The notes: generated from the letters alone by a model not told the origin. Shown: positions 1 to 9,518, counted from the first letter of the stretch. The stretch: 64,000 nt of DNA from Actinoplanes oblitus (GCF_030252345.1 NZ_CP126980.1:310001-374000), one strand, 5' to 3'. Made by a program: numbers and translations.

Positions 1-2730
1 ATCGCCGGTTATCTGGGCCCCGACTATCTGGTCGAGGCCTCCGTCGGCCACATCCGTGACCTGCCGCGCAACGCCGACGAGGTGCCGGCCAAGTACAAGG
101 GCCAGCCGTGGGCGCGCCTCGGCGTCGACGTCGACAACGGCTTTCACGCCCTCTACGTGGTCTCCGACAGCCGCAAGCAGCAGGTAGCCAAGCTGCAGAA
201 ACTGGCGAAAGAGGTGGACGAGATCTTCCTCGCCACCGATGAGGACCGCGAGGGCGAGGCCATCGCCTGGCACCTGATCGAAACGATCAAACCCAAGGTG
301 CCGGTCAAGCGGATGGTCTTCCACGAGATCACCAAGCCGGCCATCCAGGCCGCCGTGGCGAACCCGCGCGACATCGACCGCTCCCTGGTCGACGCGCAGG
401 AGGCCCGCCGCATCCTGGACCGGCTGTACGGCTACGAGGTCAGCCCGGTCCTGTGGAAAAAGGTGATGCGCGGCCTCTCGGCGGGCCGCGTGCAGTCGGT
501 CGCCACCCGGATCGTGGTCGAGCGGGAGCGCCAGCGGATGGCGTTCCGCTCCGCGGAGTACTGGGACATCCAGGCGCAGCTGGCAGTGCTGGGCCAGGCC
601 GACGGGCCGCGTTCGTTCCAGGCCACGCTGATCGCGCTGGACGGCGACCGGATCGCCACCGGCAAGGACTTCGAGCCCACCACCGGGCAGCTCAAGCCGG
701 GCGCCACGGTGGTGCAGCTGGACGGCGACGGCGCCCGCGGGCTGGCCGCCCGTCTGGAGGGCCGGCCGTTCGCTGTCACCCGGGTCGAGGAGAAACCGTA
801 CCGGCGCCGGCCGTACGCGCCGTTCATCACCTCGACGCTCCAGCAGGAGGCGGCCCGCAAGCTGCGCAACTCCTCGGCACAGACGATGCGCACCGCGCAG
901 AGCCTGTACGAGAAGGGCTACATCACTTATATGCGTACGGACTCGGTGAACCTCTCCGAGACCGCCATCGCCGCCGCCCGCCGCCAGATCGCCGAGCTCT
1001 ACGGGGCGAACAGCGTGCCGCCGCAGCCGCGCCGCTACACCACCAAGGCGAAGAACGCGCAGGAGGCGCACGAGGCGATCCGCCCCGCCGGGGACAACTT
1101 CCGGACCCCGGGCGAGGTCGCCAAGGAGCTGACCACCGACGAGTTCAAGCTCTACGAGCTGATCTGGCGCCGGACCATCGCGTCGCAGATGACCGACGCG
1201 GTCGGTAACTCGATCAGTGTCCGGATCCGCGCGGTCTCCACGGCGAACGAGGAGGCCGACTTCTCCGCGTCCGGCAAGACGATCACCGACCCCGGGTTCC
1301 TCCGGGCGTACGTGGAGTCCTCCGACGACGAGAGCGCCGAGGCCGAGGACGCCGAGCGCCGTCTGCCGAACCTGGTGAAGGACCAGCCGCTGACCGCCGA
1401 CGAGTTGAACGCGCTGGGCCACCACACCTCGCCGCCGGCCCGCTACACGGAGGCCTCGCTGGTCAAGGCGCTGGAGGAGCTGGGCATCGGCCGCCCGTCC
1501 ACCTACTCGTCGATCATGCAGACCATCCAGGACCGCGGCTACGTGGAGAAACGCGGCCAGGCGATGATCCCGTCGTTCCTGGCGTTCGCGGTGATCGGCC
1601 TGCTCGAGGGGCACTACCCCCGCCTGGTCGACTACAACTTCACCGCCGCAATGGAGGGCCAGCTCGACGACATTGCCGCCGGCGACGGCACCCAGCTGGA
1701 CTTCCTCACCTCGTTCTACTTCGGCAGCCAGGCGCCCGGCGCGGACGACGACATCGCCAGGGCCGGCGGCCTGAAGAAGATGGTGACCGAGAACCTCAGC
1801 GCGATCGACGCGCGGGAGGTCAACTCGATCCCGCTCTTCACCGACGAGGAGAACCGGCAGGTCGTCGTCCGGGTCGGCAAGTTCGGTCCGTACCTGCAGC
1901 GCAAGGCGTCGGTGCCGGAGGGCGCCGAGGAACCGGCCGAGGACCGCGCGTCGATCCCGGAGGGCCTGGCGCCCGACGAGCTGACCCCGGAGAAGGTTGC
2001 GGAGCTCTTCCTGGCCGGCAACGGCGACCGGACGCTGGGCGACGACCCGGCCACCGGCGAGCCGGTGCTGGTCAAGTCCGGCCGCTTCGGGCCCTACGTG
2101 CAGTCCGGCGAGAGCAAGTCGTCGCTGTTCAAGTCGCAGTCGCCGCAGACGCTCACGCTGGAGCAGGCGTTGCAGCTGCTGTCGCTGCCCCGGGTGGTCG
2201 GCAAGGACGCCGAGGGCAACGAGATCATCGCGCGCAACGGCAAGTTCGGGCCGTTCATCCAGCGGCTCAAGGACTCCCGGTCGCTGGAGAGCGAGGATCG
2301 GCTCTTCACCGTCACCCTGGAGGAGGCCTTGGCCATGCTGGCCGCGCCCAAAGTCCGGGGGCAGCGCGGGGCGCCCAAGCCGCCGCTGCGTGACCTGGGC
2401 GGCGTCGACCCGGTCTCGGAGAAACCGCTGCTGGTCAAGGACGGCCGGTTCGGGCCGTACGTGACCGATGGCGAGACCAACGTGACGCTGCGCCGCGGTC
2501 AGACTCCCGAGGAGCTGACCCTGCAGGAGGCGATCGAGATGATCGCCGAGAAGCGGGCGAAGGGTCCGGCGCCGAAGAAGAAGGCGGCGGCGGCGAAGAA
2601 GGCGCCGGCCAAGAAGGCCGCGCCCGCCAAGAAGACGACGACCGCCGCGAAGAAGGCCGCTCCGGCGAAGAAGGCAGCGCCGGCCAAGAAGACGGCCGCG
2701 GCCAAGAAGGCCGCGGCCACCACCGAGTGA
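1..2730 (+). CDS. topA: DNA topoisomerase I, 5' end outside window
   Basis: Type IA topoisomerase that relaxes negative supercoils through a covalent 5'-phosphotyrosine. The frame is open from base 1 (IAGYLGPDYLVEASVGHIRD), so the start codon lies upstream; relatives begin about 25 residues earlier. Counting from the first visible residue, the TOPRIM acidic motif DEDREGEAIAWHL starts near 80, the catalytic tyrosine is Tyr310 in YITYMRTDS, and four C-terminal GK/RFGPY repeats lie near 627, 695, 747 and 815. The last 55 or so residues are a Lys/Ala-rich tail, usual in actinobacterial TopA and presumably DNA-binding. The stop is one base away from the stop of the convergent flavoprotein gene. 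Confidence 0.97.
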   Translation: MAGYLGPDYLVEASVGHIRDLPRNADEVPAKYKGQPWARLGVDVDNGFHALYVVSDSRKQQVAKLQKLAKEVDEIFLATDEDREGEAIAWHLIETIKPKVPVKRMVFHEITKPAIQAAVANPRDIDRSLVDAQEARRILDRLYGYEVSPVLWKKVMRGLSAGRVQSVATRIVVERERQRMAFRSAEYWDIQAQLAVLGQADGPRSFQATLIALDGDRIATGKDFEPTTGQLKPGATVVQLDGDGARGLAARLEGRPFAVTRVEEKPYRRRPYAPFITSTLQQEAARKLRNSSAQTMRTAQSLYEKGYITYMRTDSVNLSETAIAAARRQIAELYGANSVPPQPRRYTTKAKNAQEAHEAIRPAGDNFRTPGEVAKELTTDEFKLYELIWRRTIASQMTDAVGNSISVRIRAVSTANEEADFSASGKTITDPGFLRAYVESSDDESAEAEDAERRLPNLVKDQPLTADELNALGHHTSPPARYTEASLVKALEELGIGRPSTYSSIMQTIQDRGYVEKRGQAMIPSFLAFAVIGLLEGHYPRLVDYNFTAAMEGQLDDIAAGDGTQLDFLTSFYFGSQAPGADDDIARAGGLKKMVTENLSAIDAREVNSIPLFTDEENRQVVVRVGKFGPYLQRKASVPEGAEEPAEDRASIPEGLAPDELTPEKVAELFLAGNGDRTLGDDPATGEPVLVKSGRFGPYVQSGESKSSLFKSQSPQTLTLEQALQLLSLPRVVGKDAEGNEIIARNGKFGPFIQRLKDSRSLESEDRLFTVTLEEALAMLAAPKVRGQRGAPKPPLRDLGGVDPVSEKPLLVKDGRFGPYVTDGETNVTLRRGQTPEELTLQEAIEMIAEKRAKGPAPKKKAAAAKKAPAKKAAPAKKTTTAAKKAAPAKKAAPAKKTAAAKKAAATTE

Positions 2731-2731
2731 G

Positions 2732-4030
2732 CTAGTCGCCGAGGACCCGGTCCAGGTATTCGTTGGTGAAGACCCGGGCCGGGTCGAGGCGATCCCGCAC
2801 CGCCAGGAAGTCATCGAACCTGGGGTACGCCGGACGCAGGTCCGCCGCCGTCCGGTAATGCAGTTTCCCCCAGTGCGGCCGCCCGCCCAGCGGCTCGCAG
2901 AGCGCCTCCAGCGCCTTGAAGTACGGCTCGTACGGGCTGCCCAGGAACTGGTGCACGGCGATGTAGGCGGACTCCCGCCCGTACCCGTGCGACAGCCACA
3001 CGTCGTCCGGCCCGGTGAACCGCACCTCGACCGGGAAGAGCACCTTGAACGGCAGCGACTCGATCAGCCGGGGCAGCGCGTCGAGCACCTCGGGCAGCGC
3101 CTCGCGCGGGACCTCGTACTCCATCTCGGTGAACCGGACCCGGCGCGGCGTGCAGAACACCCGGTCGGACCGGTCGGTGTAGCTGCGGGCGCTCAGCGCG
3201 CGGGCCGCCAGCGAGTTCATGGTCGGCACCGCACCCGGCCACTTCTGCCCGATTTTGCAGACACCTTGAAAAACCGTGTTCGACAGGAACTCGTCGTCCA
3301 GCCAGCCACGGAACCCGGACAGCGGCCGGTCGTGCGCCGGCACCCGGTTGTTGACCTTGAGCTGCGCCCGGTCGGTGTACGGGTACCAGTAGAACTCCAC
3401 GTGATCGTTGGCCGGGATCCACTCCTCGATGCCGGCCAGTACGTCGGCCAGCGCCATCGGCTTCTCGTCGGCCAGTAGGGTGAACGCCGGCACGCAGCGC
3501 AGCGTCACCTCGACCAGCACGCCGAGCGCACCCAGCCCGGCGCGTACGGCGGGGAACTCGGGGGAGAGCAGGTCGTACCTCTCGATCTTGCCCTCGGCGG
3601 TCACCAGGGTGACCGCCTCGACGCAGGAGGCCAGCGTGGCGTGCTTGATGCCGGTGCCGTGGGTGGCCGTGGAGATCGCCCCGGCGACCGTCTGCACGTC
3701 GATGTCGCCCAGGTTCGGCATCGCCAGGCCGTGCCGGGCCAGCAGCGCGTTCAGCACGGACAGCTGCATCCCGGCCTGCACGGTGACCAGCGGACCGTCC
3801 ACCGAGACCAGCTGGTTCAGCCGGTGCACGAACATCCGCTGGTCGTCGGCGACAGCGATGGCGGTGAACGAGTGCCCGCTGCCGACCGTCTTGATCCGGC
3901 GGCCGGCCTCGGCGGCGGCGGTGACCATGGCAGCCACCTCGTCGATGCTTCCCGGTGCGAGCACCTCCGCGACGGACTCCTGGTTCTGTCCCCAGTTGGT
4001 CCACCGGCGGGAGTTAACGGGTGTAGTCAT
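2732..4030 (-). CDS. FAD-linked sugar-lactone oxidase (D-arabinono-1,4-lactone oxidase family)
   Basis: 432-residue flavoprotein of the aldonolactone oxidase family, which oxidises sugar lactones or alcohols (L-gulono-, D-arabinono-lactone, alditols) with FAD. The N-terminal PCMH-type FAD domain (about 12-175) has the family signature VGSGHSFTAIA near residue 49. The C-terminal ALO domain ends with HWGKLHYRT near 386 and a DPARVFTNEY close. No signal peptide, so probably cytoplasmic. ATG is preceded by GGAGGA about 13 bases upstream. It diverges from a TetR gene across 153 bases holding two short palindromes, so the TetR protein may control it. The true substrate cannot be read from sequence. 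Confidence 0.9.
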   Translation of the reverse strand: MTTPVNSRRWTNWGQNQESVAEVLAPGSIDEVAAMVTAAAEAGRRIKTVGSGHSFTAIAVADDQRMFVHRLNQLVSVDGPLVTVQAGMQLSVLNALLARHGLAMPNLGDIDVQTVAGAISTATHGTGIKHATLASCVEAVTLVTAEGKIERYDLLSPEFPAVRAGLGALGVLVEVTLRCVPAFTLLADEKPMALADVLAGIEEWIPANDHVEFYWYPYTDRAQLKVNNRVPAHDRPLSGFRGWLDDEFLSNTVFQGVCKIGQKWPGAVPTMNSLAARALSARSYTDRSDRVFCTPRRVRFTEMEYEVPREALPEVLDALPRLIESLPFKVLFPVEVRFTGPDDVWLSHGYGRESAYIAVHQFLGSPYEPYFKALEALCEPLGGRPHWGKLHYRTAADLRPAYPRFDDFLAVRDRLDPARVFTNEYLDRVLGD

Positions 4031-4118
4031 TCCGGCTTTTGTCCTCCGTCCGAGCGGACACCAGCACCTGGCGTCCCGTCGATGCGCCTCGCTCGTTGAT
4101 CCGAGTAACGTTCGATTT

Positions 4119-4169
4119 ATCTCTGAGATTTGTTCGCGACACCGTCGTGATTAAGTCTCACTGCTGAGA
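4119..4169. promoter_or_regulatory. Two short palindromes between divergent oxidase and TetR genes (candidate TetR operators)
   Basis: ATCTC-T-GAGAT at 4119-4129 and TCTCA-CTGC-TGAGA at 4156-4169 are perfect inverted repeats sharing a TCTCA/TGAGA half-site. The second ends 14 bases before the TetR GTG start. TetR proteins commonly bind palindromes in the shared promoter of a divergent pair, so autoregulation plus control of the oxidase is the inference. Confidence 0.45.
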
Positions 4170-4183
4170 GGGAGTGGCGACGC

Positions 4184-4813
4184 GTGTCGACACCAACCGT
4201 CAGCACCGGACCGCTGCGGCGGGTTCCGGTGCAGGGCAGAAGCGTTGCCCGGGTTCAACGCATGCTCGACGCCTGCGCCGAGCTCGTGGACGAGGTCGGC
4301 TATGAGGGCCTGACCACGACGCTGCTGGCTGAACGGGCCGAGGTCGCCATCGGCTCGGTCTACCAGTTCTTCCCGGACAAGCGGGCCATCGTGCAGGCCC
4401 TCGCGCTGCGCAACATGGATGCCTACCTGCAGAGCCTCTCCGACCGCTTCGCGGCCGAGACCTTCGCGCACTGGTGGGACGCGGTGGACGCGGCCATAGA
4501 CGGCTACATCCACATGCACCGTAGCGTCCCGGGTTTCCGCACGCTGCACTTCGGCGACGTCGTCGACCTGCACCTGCTCGACTCCGACCGGGACAACAAC
4601 GCGGTGATCGCGGAGCGCCTGGCCGAGCTGCTCACCGACCAGTTCCAGCTGGTCGACCGGGCGCGGGTGCGGTTCGCGCTGCAGATCTCGGTGGAGGCCG
4701 CCGACGCGCTGATCAAGCTGGCGTTCCGGCGCGACCCGGCCGGTGACGAGGCGGTGCTCACCGAGGTGAAAGCGCTGATCCGGGAGTACCTGCACCGGCA
4801 CGTCCAGGCCTGA
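4184..4813 (+). CDS. TetR family transcriptional regulator
   Basis: 209-residue TetR-type repressor. The N-terminal helix-turn-helix (about residues 18-65) contains the typical LTTTLLAERAEVAIGSVYQF pattern followed by PDKRAI. The C-terminal ligand domain has no diagnostic motif, so the effector is unknown. GTG start with a GAGAGGGAG Shine-Dalgarno at 4165-4174. Divergent from the lactone-oxidase-like gene, its likely target, with candidate operator palindromes in between. It converges on the PLP-enzyme gene 16 bases downstream. Confidence 0.9.
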   Translation: MSTPTVSTGPLRRVPVQGRSVARVQRMLDACAELVDEVGYEGLTTTLLAERAEVAIGSVYQFFPDKRAIVQALALRNMDAYLQSLSDRFAAETFAHWWDAVDAAIDGYIHMHRSVPGFRTLHFGDVVDLHLLDSDRDNNAVIAERLAELLTDQFQLVDRARVRFALQISVEAADALIKLAFRRDPAGDEAVLTEVKALIREYLHRHVQA

Positions 4814-4829
4814 GCCGGTCGACGCCGGG

Positions 4830-6035
4830 TCAGCCCAGGAAGGCATGGCCTTCGCCCCGGTACGTCGGGGCCGGCGTCGCTGTGTCACCGTCGATCAGCT
4901 GTAGCTGGTTGACGTGCTCGCACAGCTCGCCGGCCTTGGCGTGCCGGAACCACACCCGGTCGCCCGGGCGCAGCCGCTCGGCGGCCGCGCCCAGCAGCGG
5001 CGTCTGCACCTCACCCGGTCCCTCGTCGGACTTGAACGCCAGCCCGGCCGGCAGGTACGGCATCGGCAGCCGGGACGCCTCGGCCGGTCCGGAGGCGACC
5101 CAGCCACCGCCCAGCACTGTCGCCATCCGGGGTGCCGGGATGCGGACCACGGAGAGCGCGAAGAACGCCGCGGGGGTGGACTGCCAGCTGCGGTACGCGT
5201 CGAAGAGGGTGGGGCCGTACAGGCCGGAGCCGGCGGTGACCTCGGTGACGGACGGGTCCGCGCTGGTGACGGCGACGCTGCCGGTTCCGCCGCCGTTGAC
5301 GTACTCCAGATCCGCGTGCTCGCGGACCGCCCGGACGGCAGCGGCCCGGCGGTCCAGCAGCTCCGGAAGGGCGCGGCTCTGCATCAGCCGGATGGCGCGG
5401 GCACGCAGCGCCCGGCCGGGCGGAGCGTCGCCGACCCCGGCGATGTGCGCCTCGTAGGACATCATCCCGACCAGCCGGAACCCCTGCCGCTCGGCGATCG
5501 TGCGGGCCAGCTCGCCGGCCTGGCGGGCGGAGTGCACCGGCGAGCGGCGGACCCCGATGTGCACCGAACCACCCGGTTTCCAGGAGGCGTCCAGATCCAT
5601 GCAGAGCCGGATCTCCGGGCGATCCCCGGGCGGGGCGACCCGGTCGATCAGGTCGAGCTGGGACGGGTGGTCGACCATCACCGAGATCGCGCCGGCCAGC
5701 TTCGCGTCGCCGGTCAGCTCGCGCAGCGCGGCCCGGTCCGCTGTCGGGTACGCCACCAGCACGTCGTCCGTCACGCCCGAGGAGACCAGCCAGATCGCCT
5801 CGGGCAGGGTGTACGCCATGACGCCGCGCCACCCCGGCCGGGCCAGTACCCGTTCGAGCAGGGCTCGGCAGCGAACCGACTTGCTCGCCACCCGGATCGG
5901 CTTGCCCGCCGCGCGAGCCGTCAAACGGTCGGCGTTGTCGTCGAAAGCGGCCAGATCGACCACTGCCAGCGGGGTCTCCAGGTGGCGGGTGGCCGTCTCG
6001 AGCCGGTGGCGCAGAGTGTCGCGATCGATGAGCAC
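4830..6035 (-). CDS. PLP-dependent alanine racemase-fold enzyme (amino acid deaminase/aldolase type)
   Basis: 401-residue fold-type III PLP enzyme. The N-terminal TIM-barrel segment places the probable cofactor lysine at Lys52 in RVASKSVRC, as in D-threonine aldolase/D-serine deaminase-like proteins. Further family-like stretches are MDLDASWKPG and the glycine-rich YVNGGGTGS, which should hold the PLP phosphate. The C-terminal D-serine dehydratase-like domain ends in a Cys/His-containing part (WFRHAKAGELCEHVNQ), where related enzymes bind metal. Actinobacterial relatives are annotated amino acid deaminase/aldolase. Substrate not resolved. It is a single gene with no operon partner, transcribed away from the MFS-kinase gene. 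Confidence 0.8.
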   Translation of the reverse strand: MLIDRDTLRHRLETATRHLETPLAVVDLAAFDDNADRLTARAAGKPIRVASKSVRCRALLERVLARPGWRGVMAYTLPEAIWLVSSGVTDDVLVAYPTADRAALRELTGDAKLAGAISVMVDHPSQLDLIDRVAPPGDRPEIRLCMDLDASWKPGGSVHIGVRRSPVHSARQAGELARTIAERQGFRLVGMMSYEAHIAGVGDAPPGRALRARAIRLMQSRALPELLDRRAAAVRAVREHADLEYVNGGGTGSVAVTSADPSVTEVTAGSGLYGPTLFDAYRSWQSTPAAFFALSVVRIPAPRMATVLGGGWVASGPAEASRLPMPYLPAGLAFKSDEGPGEVQTPLLGAAAERLRPGDRVWFRHAKAGELCEHVNQLQLIDGDTATPAPTYRGEGHAFLG

Positions 6036-6109
6036 ACGCGCACGCTATCCCGACCGGGGTCAATGCGAAAGACATTCATCTCTGTGCCACCCGATGGTGC
6101 GAACCCCCG

Positions 6110-8266
6110 ATGACCAGGGGTCGCCGGATACAGTGCTCCGAGCAGGCACCACGGGGAGGTAGGACCATCGACACGGAAAGCCGCCAGGAGACCGCGCCGG
6201 TCGAGCTCTCGGGTGCGGCCGCGCTGCGCTCCGTCCTGCGGATCCGCCCGTTCCGCCGGCTGTGGCTGGTGCTCGGCGCCGCCTCGTTCGGTGACTGGAT
6301 CGGTCTGCTGGCCACCGGCCTGTTCGCCTCCGCGCAGTTCACCAACGCGGCGGCACAGGGCGCGGCGTTCGGCGGCACGATCGCCGTCCGGCTGCTGCCG
6401 GCGCTGCTGCTCGGCCCGATCGCCGGTGTCTTCGCCGACCGGTTCGACAGGCGCTACACGATGGTGATCACCGACCTGCTGCGGTTCGTCTTCTACGGCT
6501 CGATCCCGCTGGTCCCGCTGCTCGGCGGCTCGCCCGCGCTGACCGTCACCTGGGCCACCATCGCCACCTTCATCGGCGAGACGATCACCCTGATTTGGAT
6601 CCCGGCCAAGGAGGCAGCGGTTCCCAACCTGCTGCACCACAAGTCCCAGATCGAGGTCTCCAACCAGCTCACCCTGGTCACGACGTACGGCATCACGCCG
6701 ATCCTGGGCGCCCTCGCGCTCTCCGCGCTGACCGCCGGCGTGCAGCACTCCGGTGTCTCGCTGCCCGACTGGGCGCAGCCGGTGCAGCTCGCCCTCTACA
6801 TGAACGCGCTGTCCCGGCTGGCCACGGCGCTCGTCGTCTTCTTCGGCATCAAGGAGATCGGCGGCAAGAGCGCGGAGCGTGAGCGGGACGCCGAGCAGAG
6901 CATGTTCAAGCAGTTCCTGGAGGGCTGGAAGTACATCGGCGGCACCCCGCTGGTCCGCGGCCTGGTGCTGGGCATCTTCGGCGCGTTCGCGGCCGGCGGC
7001 GTGGTGATCGGCGCGGCCCGCACCTACGCCACCTCGCTGGGCGCCGGTGAGGCCGCGTTCTACCTGCTCTTCGGCACCATCTTCCTGGGCCTGGCGGTCG
7101 GCATCGGGGTCGGCCCGATGATCGTCAAGGACCTGTCCCGGCGCCGCTGGTTCGGCATGAACATCGTGCTGGCCAGCGGCTCGGTGATGTTCCTCGGCCT
7201 GGCCTTCCACCTGTCCATGGCGCTGGTCGGCGCGCTGCTGGTGGGCGCCGGCGCGGGCATGGCGTTCCTGGCCGGCACCACACTGCTCTACGGCGAGGTC
7301 GACGACGCGGTCCGCGGCCGGGTCTTCGCCGTGGTGCAGATCGGCGTCCGGATGGTGCTGCTGCTCGCCATCACCCTGGCCGGCCTGCTGGTCGGCCTCG
7401 GCAGCTCGCGGCAGGTCGACCTGGGCCCGGTCAGCTTCGCCGTCTCGTCCACCCGGGTGCTGCTGCTGGTGGCCGGCGCGATCGGGATCTGGGTGGGCAT
7501 CGGCGCGTTCCGCCAGATGGACGACAAGAAGGGCGTGCCGATCCTGGCCGACCTGTTCGGGTCGGTTCGCGGGCGGCCGCTCGCCCCGGCCGAGGAGTTC
7601 ACCCGGACCGGGCTGTTCGTGGTTTTCGAGGGCGGCGAGGGCGCCGGCAAGTCGACACAGGTGAACCGGCTGGCCGACGCGCTGAAGGCGGAGGGCCGGG
7701 ACGTGGTGGTGACCCGGGAGCCGGGCGCCACCGACATCGGCTCCCGGATCCGCGGGCTGGTGCTGAACAAGGAGCACGGCGAGGGGCCGTCGCCGCGGGC
7801 CGAGGCGTTGCTCTACGCCGCCGACCGGGCGCATCACGTGGCCACCGTGGTCCGGCCGGCGCTGACCCGGGGCGCCGTGGTGATCAGCGACCGGTACGTG
7901 GACTCCTCGCTGGCGTACCAGGGGGCCGGTCGTACCCTGCCGGTCCAGGAGATCTCCTGGCTCTCCTCCTGGGCGACCGGCGGCCTCAAGCCGGACCTGG
8001 TGGTCCTGCTGGACGTGGATCCCGGCGTCGGTCTGGGCCGGGTCAGCGCCCGGGGCGAGGGCGCCGACCGGCTGGAGTCGGAGTCGAAGGCCTTCCACGA
8101 GCGGGTGCGCTACGCGTTCCTCGACCTGGCCGCCGCCGACCCCAAGCGGTACCTGGTGCTGGACGCGGCGCGGCCGGCCGAGGAGATCGCGGCCGCGGTG
8201 GCCGGCCGGTTGACCGACCTGCTCGGTCCGGTCCCGGCGGAGGTCGAGGAGACCGCCAGCTCCTGA
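6110..8266 (+). CDS. tmk: MFS transporter-thymidylate kinase fusion protein
   Basis: 718-residue two-part protein. Residues about 40-480 form an MFS-type membrane domain with roughly a dozen hydrophobic segments and a cytoplasmic ADRFDRR loop after the second helix. From about 500 to the end is a complete dTMP kinase: Walker A GGEGAGKST near 508-516, TREPGATDIGS, the DRYVDSSLAYQG motif and an Arg-rich lid region. The kinase makes dTDP for DNA synthesis; the membrane part has no known link to that reaction. Such fusions are known in actinobacteria. The start is uncertain: ATG 6110 has no Shine-Dalgarno, while GGGGAGGT at 6153-6160 is ideally placed for an in-frame ATC at 6167. Confidence 0.9.
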   Translation: MTRGRRIQCSEQAPRGGRTIDTESRQETAPVELSGAAALRSVLRIRPFRRLWLVLGAASFGDWIGLLATGLFASAQFTNAAAQGAAFGGTIAVRLLPALLLGPIAGVFADRFDRRYTMVITDLLRFVFYGSIPLVPLLGGSPALTVTWATIATFIGETITLIWIPAKEAAVPNLLHHKSQIEVSNQLTLVTTYGITPILGALALSALTAGVQHSGVSLPDWAQPVQLALYMNALSRLATALVVFFGIKEIGGKSAERERDAEQSMFKQFLEGWKYIGGTPLVRGLVLGIFGAFAAGGVVIGAARTYATSLGAGEAAFYLLFGTIFLGLAVGIGVGPMIVKDLSRRRWFGMNIVLASGSVMFLGLAFHLSMALVGALLVGAGAGMAFLAGTTLLYGEVDDAVRGRVFAVVQIGVRMVLLLAITLAGLLVGLGSSRQVDLGPVSFAVSSTRVLLLVAGAIGIWVGIGAFRQMDDKKGVPILADLFGSVRGRPLAPAEEFTRTGLFVVFEGGEGAGKSTQVNRLADALKAEGRDVVVTREPGATDIGSRIRGLVLNKEHGEGPSPRAEALLYAADRAHHVATVVRPALTRGAVVISDRYVDSSLAYQGAGRTLPVQEISWLSSWATGGLKPDLVVLLDVDPGVGLGRVSARGEGADRLESESKAFHERVRYAFLDLAAADPKRYLVLDAARPAEEIAAAVAGRLTDLLGPVPAEVEETASS

Positions 8267-8297
8267 ACGACCGGAGCCGGACGGTGCGCGGTCACGG

Positions 8298-9518
8298 CTA
8301 GCCCTTGAACAGCCGGAGCGGCACCGCGGCGGCCATCGCGGCCATCCCGGCGTCGTTCGGGTGCAGGTGATCGCCGCTGTCGTAGGCGGGGTTCAGCCGC
8401 AGCGGATCGTGCGGATCCCGCATCGCCGCGTCGAAGTCGATCACCCCGTCGTACTCGCCGGAGCCGCGGATCCACCGGTTCAGCACCGACCGCTTCCGCT
8501 CGTTCTCCGCGCTGTAGAACCCGAGCGTGTCGTCTTTGAACGGCAGCACCGTAGCCCCGTATGCCCGCAGCCCGGCCCGGTGCGCCCGGGCGATCAGCTG
8601 CCGGTGCGCCCCGATCAGGTCGTCCGCCGAGACCACCTCGTCGAGCGGCGCTGAGGTCCCCGGGTGTCCGAGATCGTTCACCCCGAGCAGCACCACCAGG
8701 AACTCCGCGCCGGGCTGGGCCAGCACGTCCCGGTCGAACCGGCGCAGCGCGCTCTGCCCGAAGTACGCCGCGTAGCCCACCGCCGGACTGCCGGCCGGTG
8801 GGTTGGGGTCGTGCAGCAGCCGGTTCCCGGAGACGCCGACGTTCGCCACCCCGCGCCGGTACCGCAGCCGCGCGGCGAGCAGATCCGGCCAGCGGTGGTT
8901 GGTGTTGGGCACCGTGTTCGCGCCGTTGGTGATCGAGTCGCCGAGCGTGACGATCGCCCCGCCGGACGCGCGCACGCTGACCCCGGACAGGAACAAGTAC
9001 TGCTGGATCGTGCTGGTCGGCGTCACGGTCCGGGCCGCTGTCACGTTGCCGGCGGCGATCACGTTGTCCTGGAACGCGAATGCCGCCAGCGTGGTGACCG
9101 GCGTGCGCCCCGGGAGGTAGATGCTGATCTCCACATCGGCGCCACCCGGCACGTGCAGGTCGACCGGATCGCTGACGATCGGCGCCCCGGCCGGGACGGT
9201 GACCGACGCGCGGCGACCGAAGGTGACCCGGCGGTCGGCGGCACCGCGCCGCACGTGCACCTCACCGATCCGCAGCGGGGTCTCGCCGAACTCGTTGGTC
9301 AGCCGGACCCGGAGCTGATCGCCGCCGACGCTGAGATGCACGACGTGGCGCACTGTCTGATCGGCGAGGACCAGCGGCGCGGTGGGCGGGATGGTGGTCG
9401 GGACCGCCGCCCAGCTGGCGATCTCCCGGACCGGGGCGGCCGAGGCGGGGCTCTCGGCGAGCGCGCCGGCGGCGGCCGCGCCCGCGGTGAGGGCAAGGAG
9501 CTGGCGTCTGGTGGACAT
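8298..9518 (-). CDS. Secreted GDSL/SGNH hydrolase (esterase)
   Basis: 406-residue exported esterase of the SGNH family. The N-terminus is a Tat-type signal (STRRQLLALTAGA, twin arginine, Ala-rich, cleavage near SPASA-AP). Block I is TLGDSITNG with the nucleophile serine near 192, block II Gly in NVGVSGNRLL, block III GVNDLG, and the catalytic Asp/His in DHLHPND near 384-386. About 160 residues between signal and GDSL block form a beta-rich extra domain seen in actinobacterial relatives. ATG is preceded by GGAGCG. It diverges from a GH10 xylanase with a CGAAA-type xylanase operator just upstream of its start, suggesting xylan or acetyl-xylan de-esterification, which remains inference. Confidence 0.9.
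   Translation of the reverse strand: MSTRRQLLALTAGAAAAGALAESPASAAPVREIASWAAVPTTIPPTAPLVLADQTVRHVVHLSVGGDQLRVRLTNEFGETPLRIGEVHVRRGAADRRVTFGRRASVTVPAGAPIVSDPVDLHVPGGADVEISIYLPGRTPVTTLAAFAFQDNVIAAGNVTAARTVTPTSTIQQYLFLSGVSVRASGGAIVTLGDSITNGANTVPNTNHRWPDLLAARLRYRRGVANVGVSGNRLLHDPNPPAGSPAVGYAAYFGQSALRRFDRDVLAQPGAEFLVVLLGVNDLGHPGTSAPLDEVVSADDLIGAHRQLIARAHRAGLRAYGATVLPFKDDTLGFYSAENERKRSVLNRWIRGSGEYDGVIDFDAAMRDPHDPLRLNPAYDSGDHLHPNDAGMAAMAAAVPLRLFKG

Noticed and set aside
4914..6113. Long plus-strand open frame antisense to the PLP enzyme, and many similar long frames opposite or offset to real genes
   Set aside because: High GC keeps shadow frames open; they are Arg/Gly/His-rich with no family motifs, while the opposite frame has a clear enzyme.
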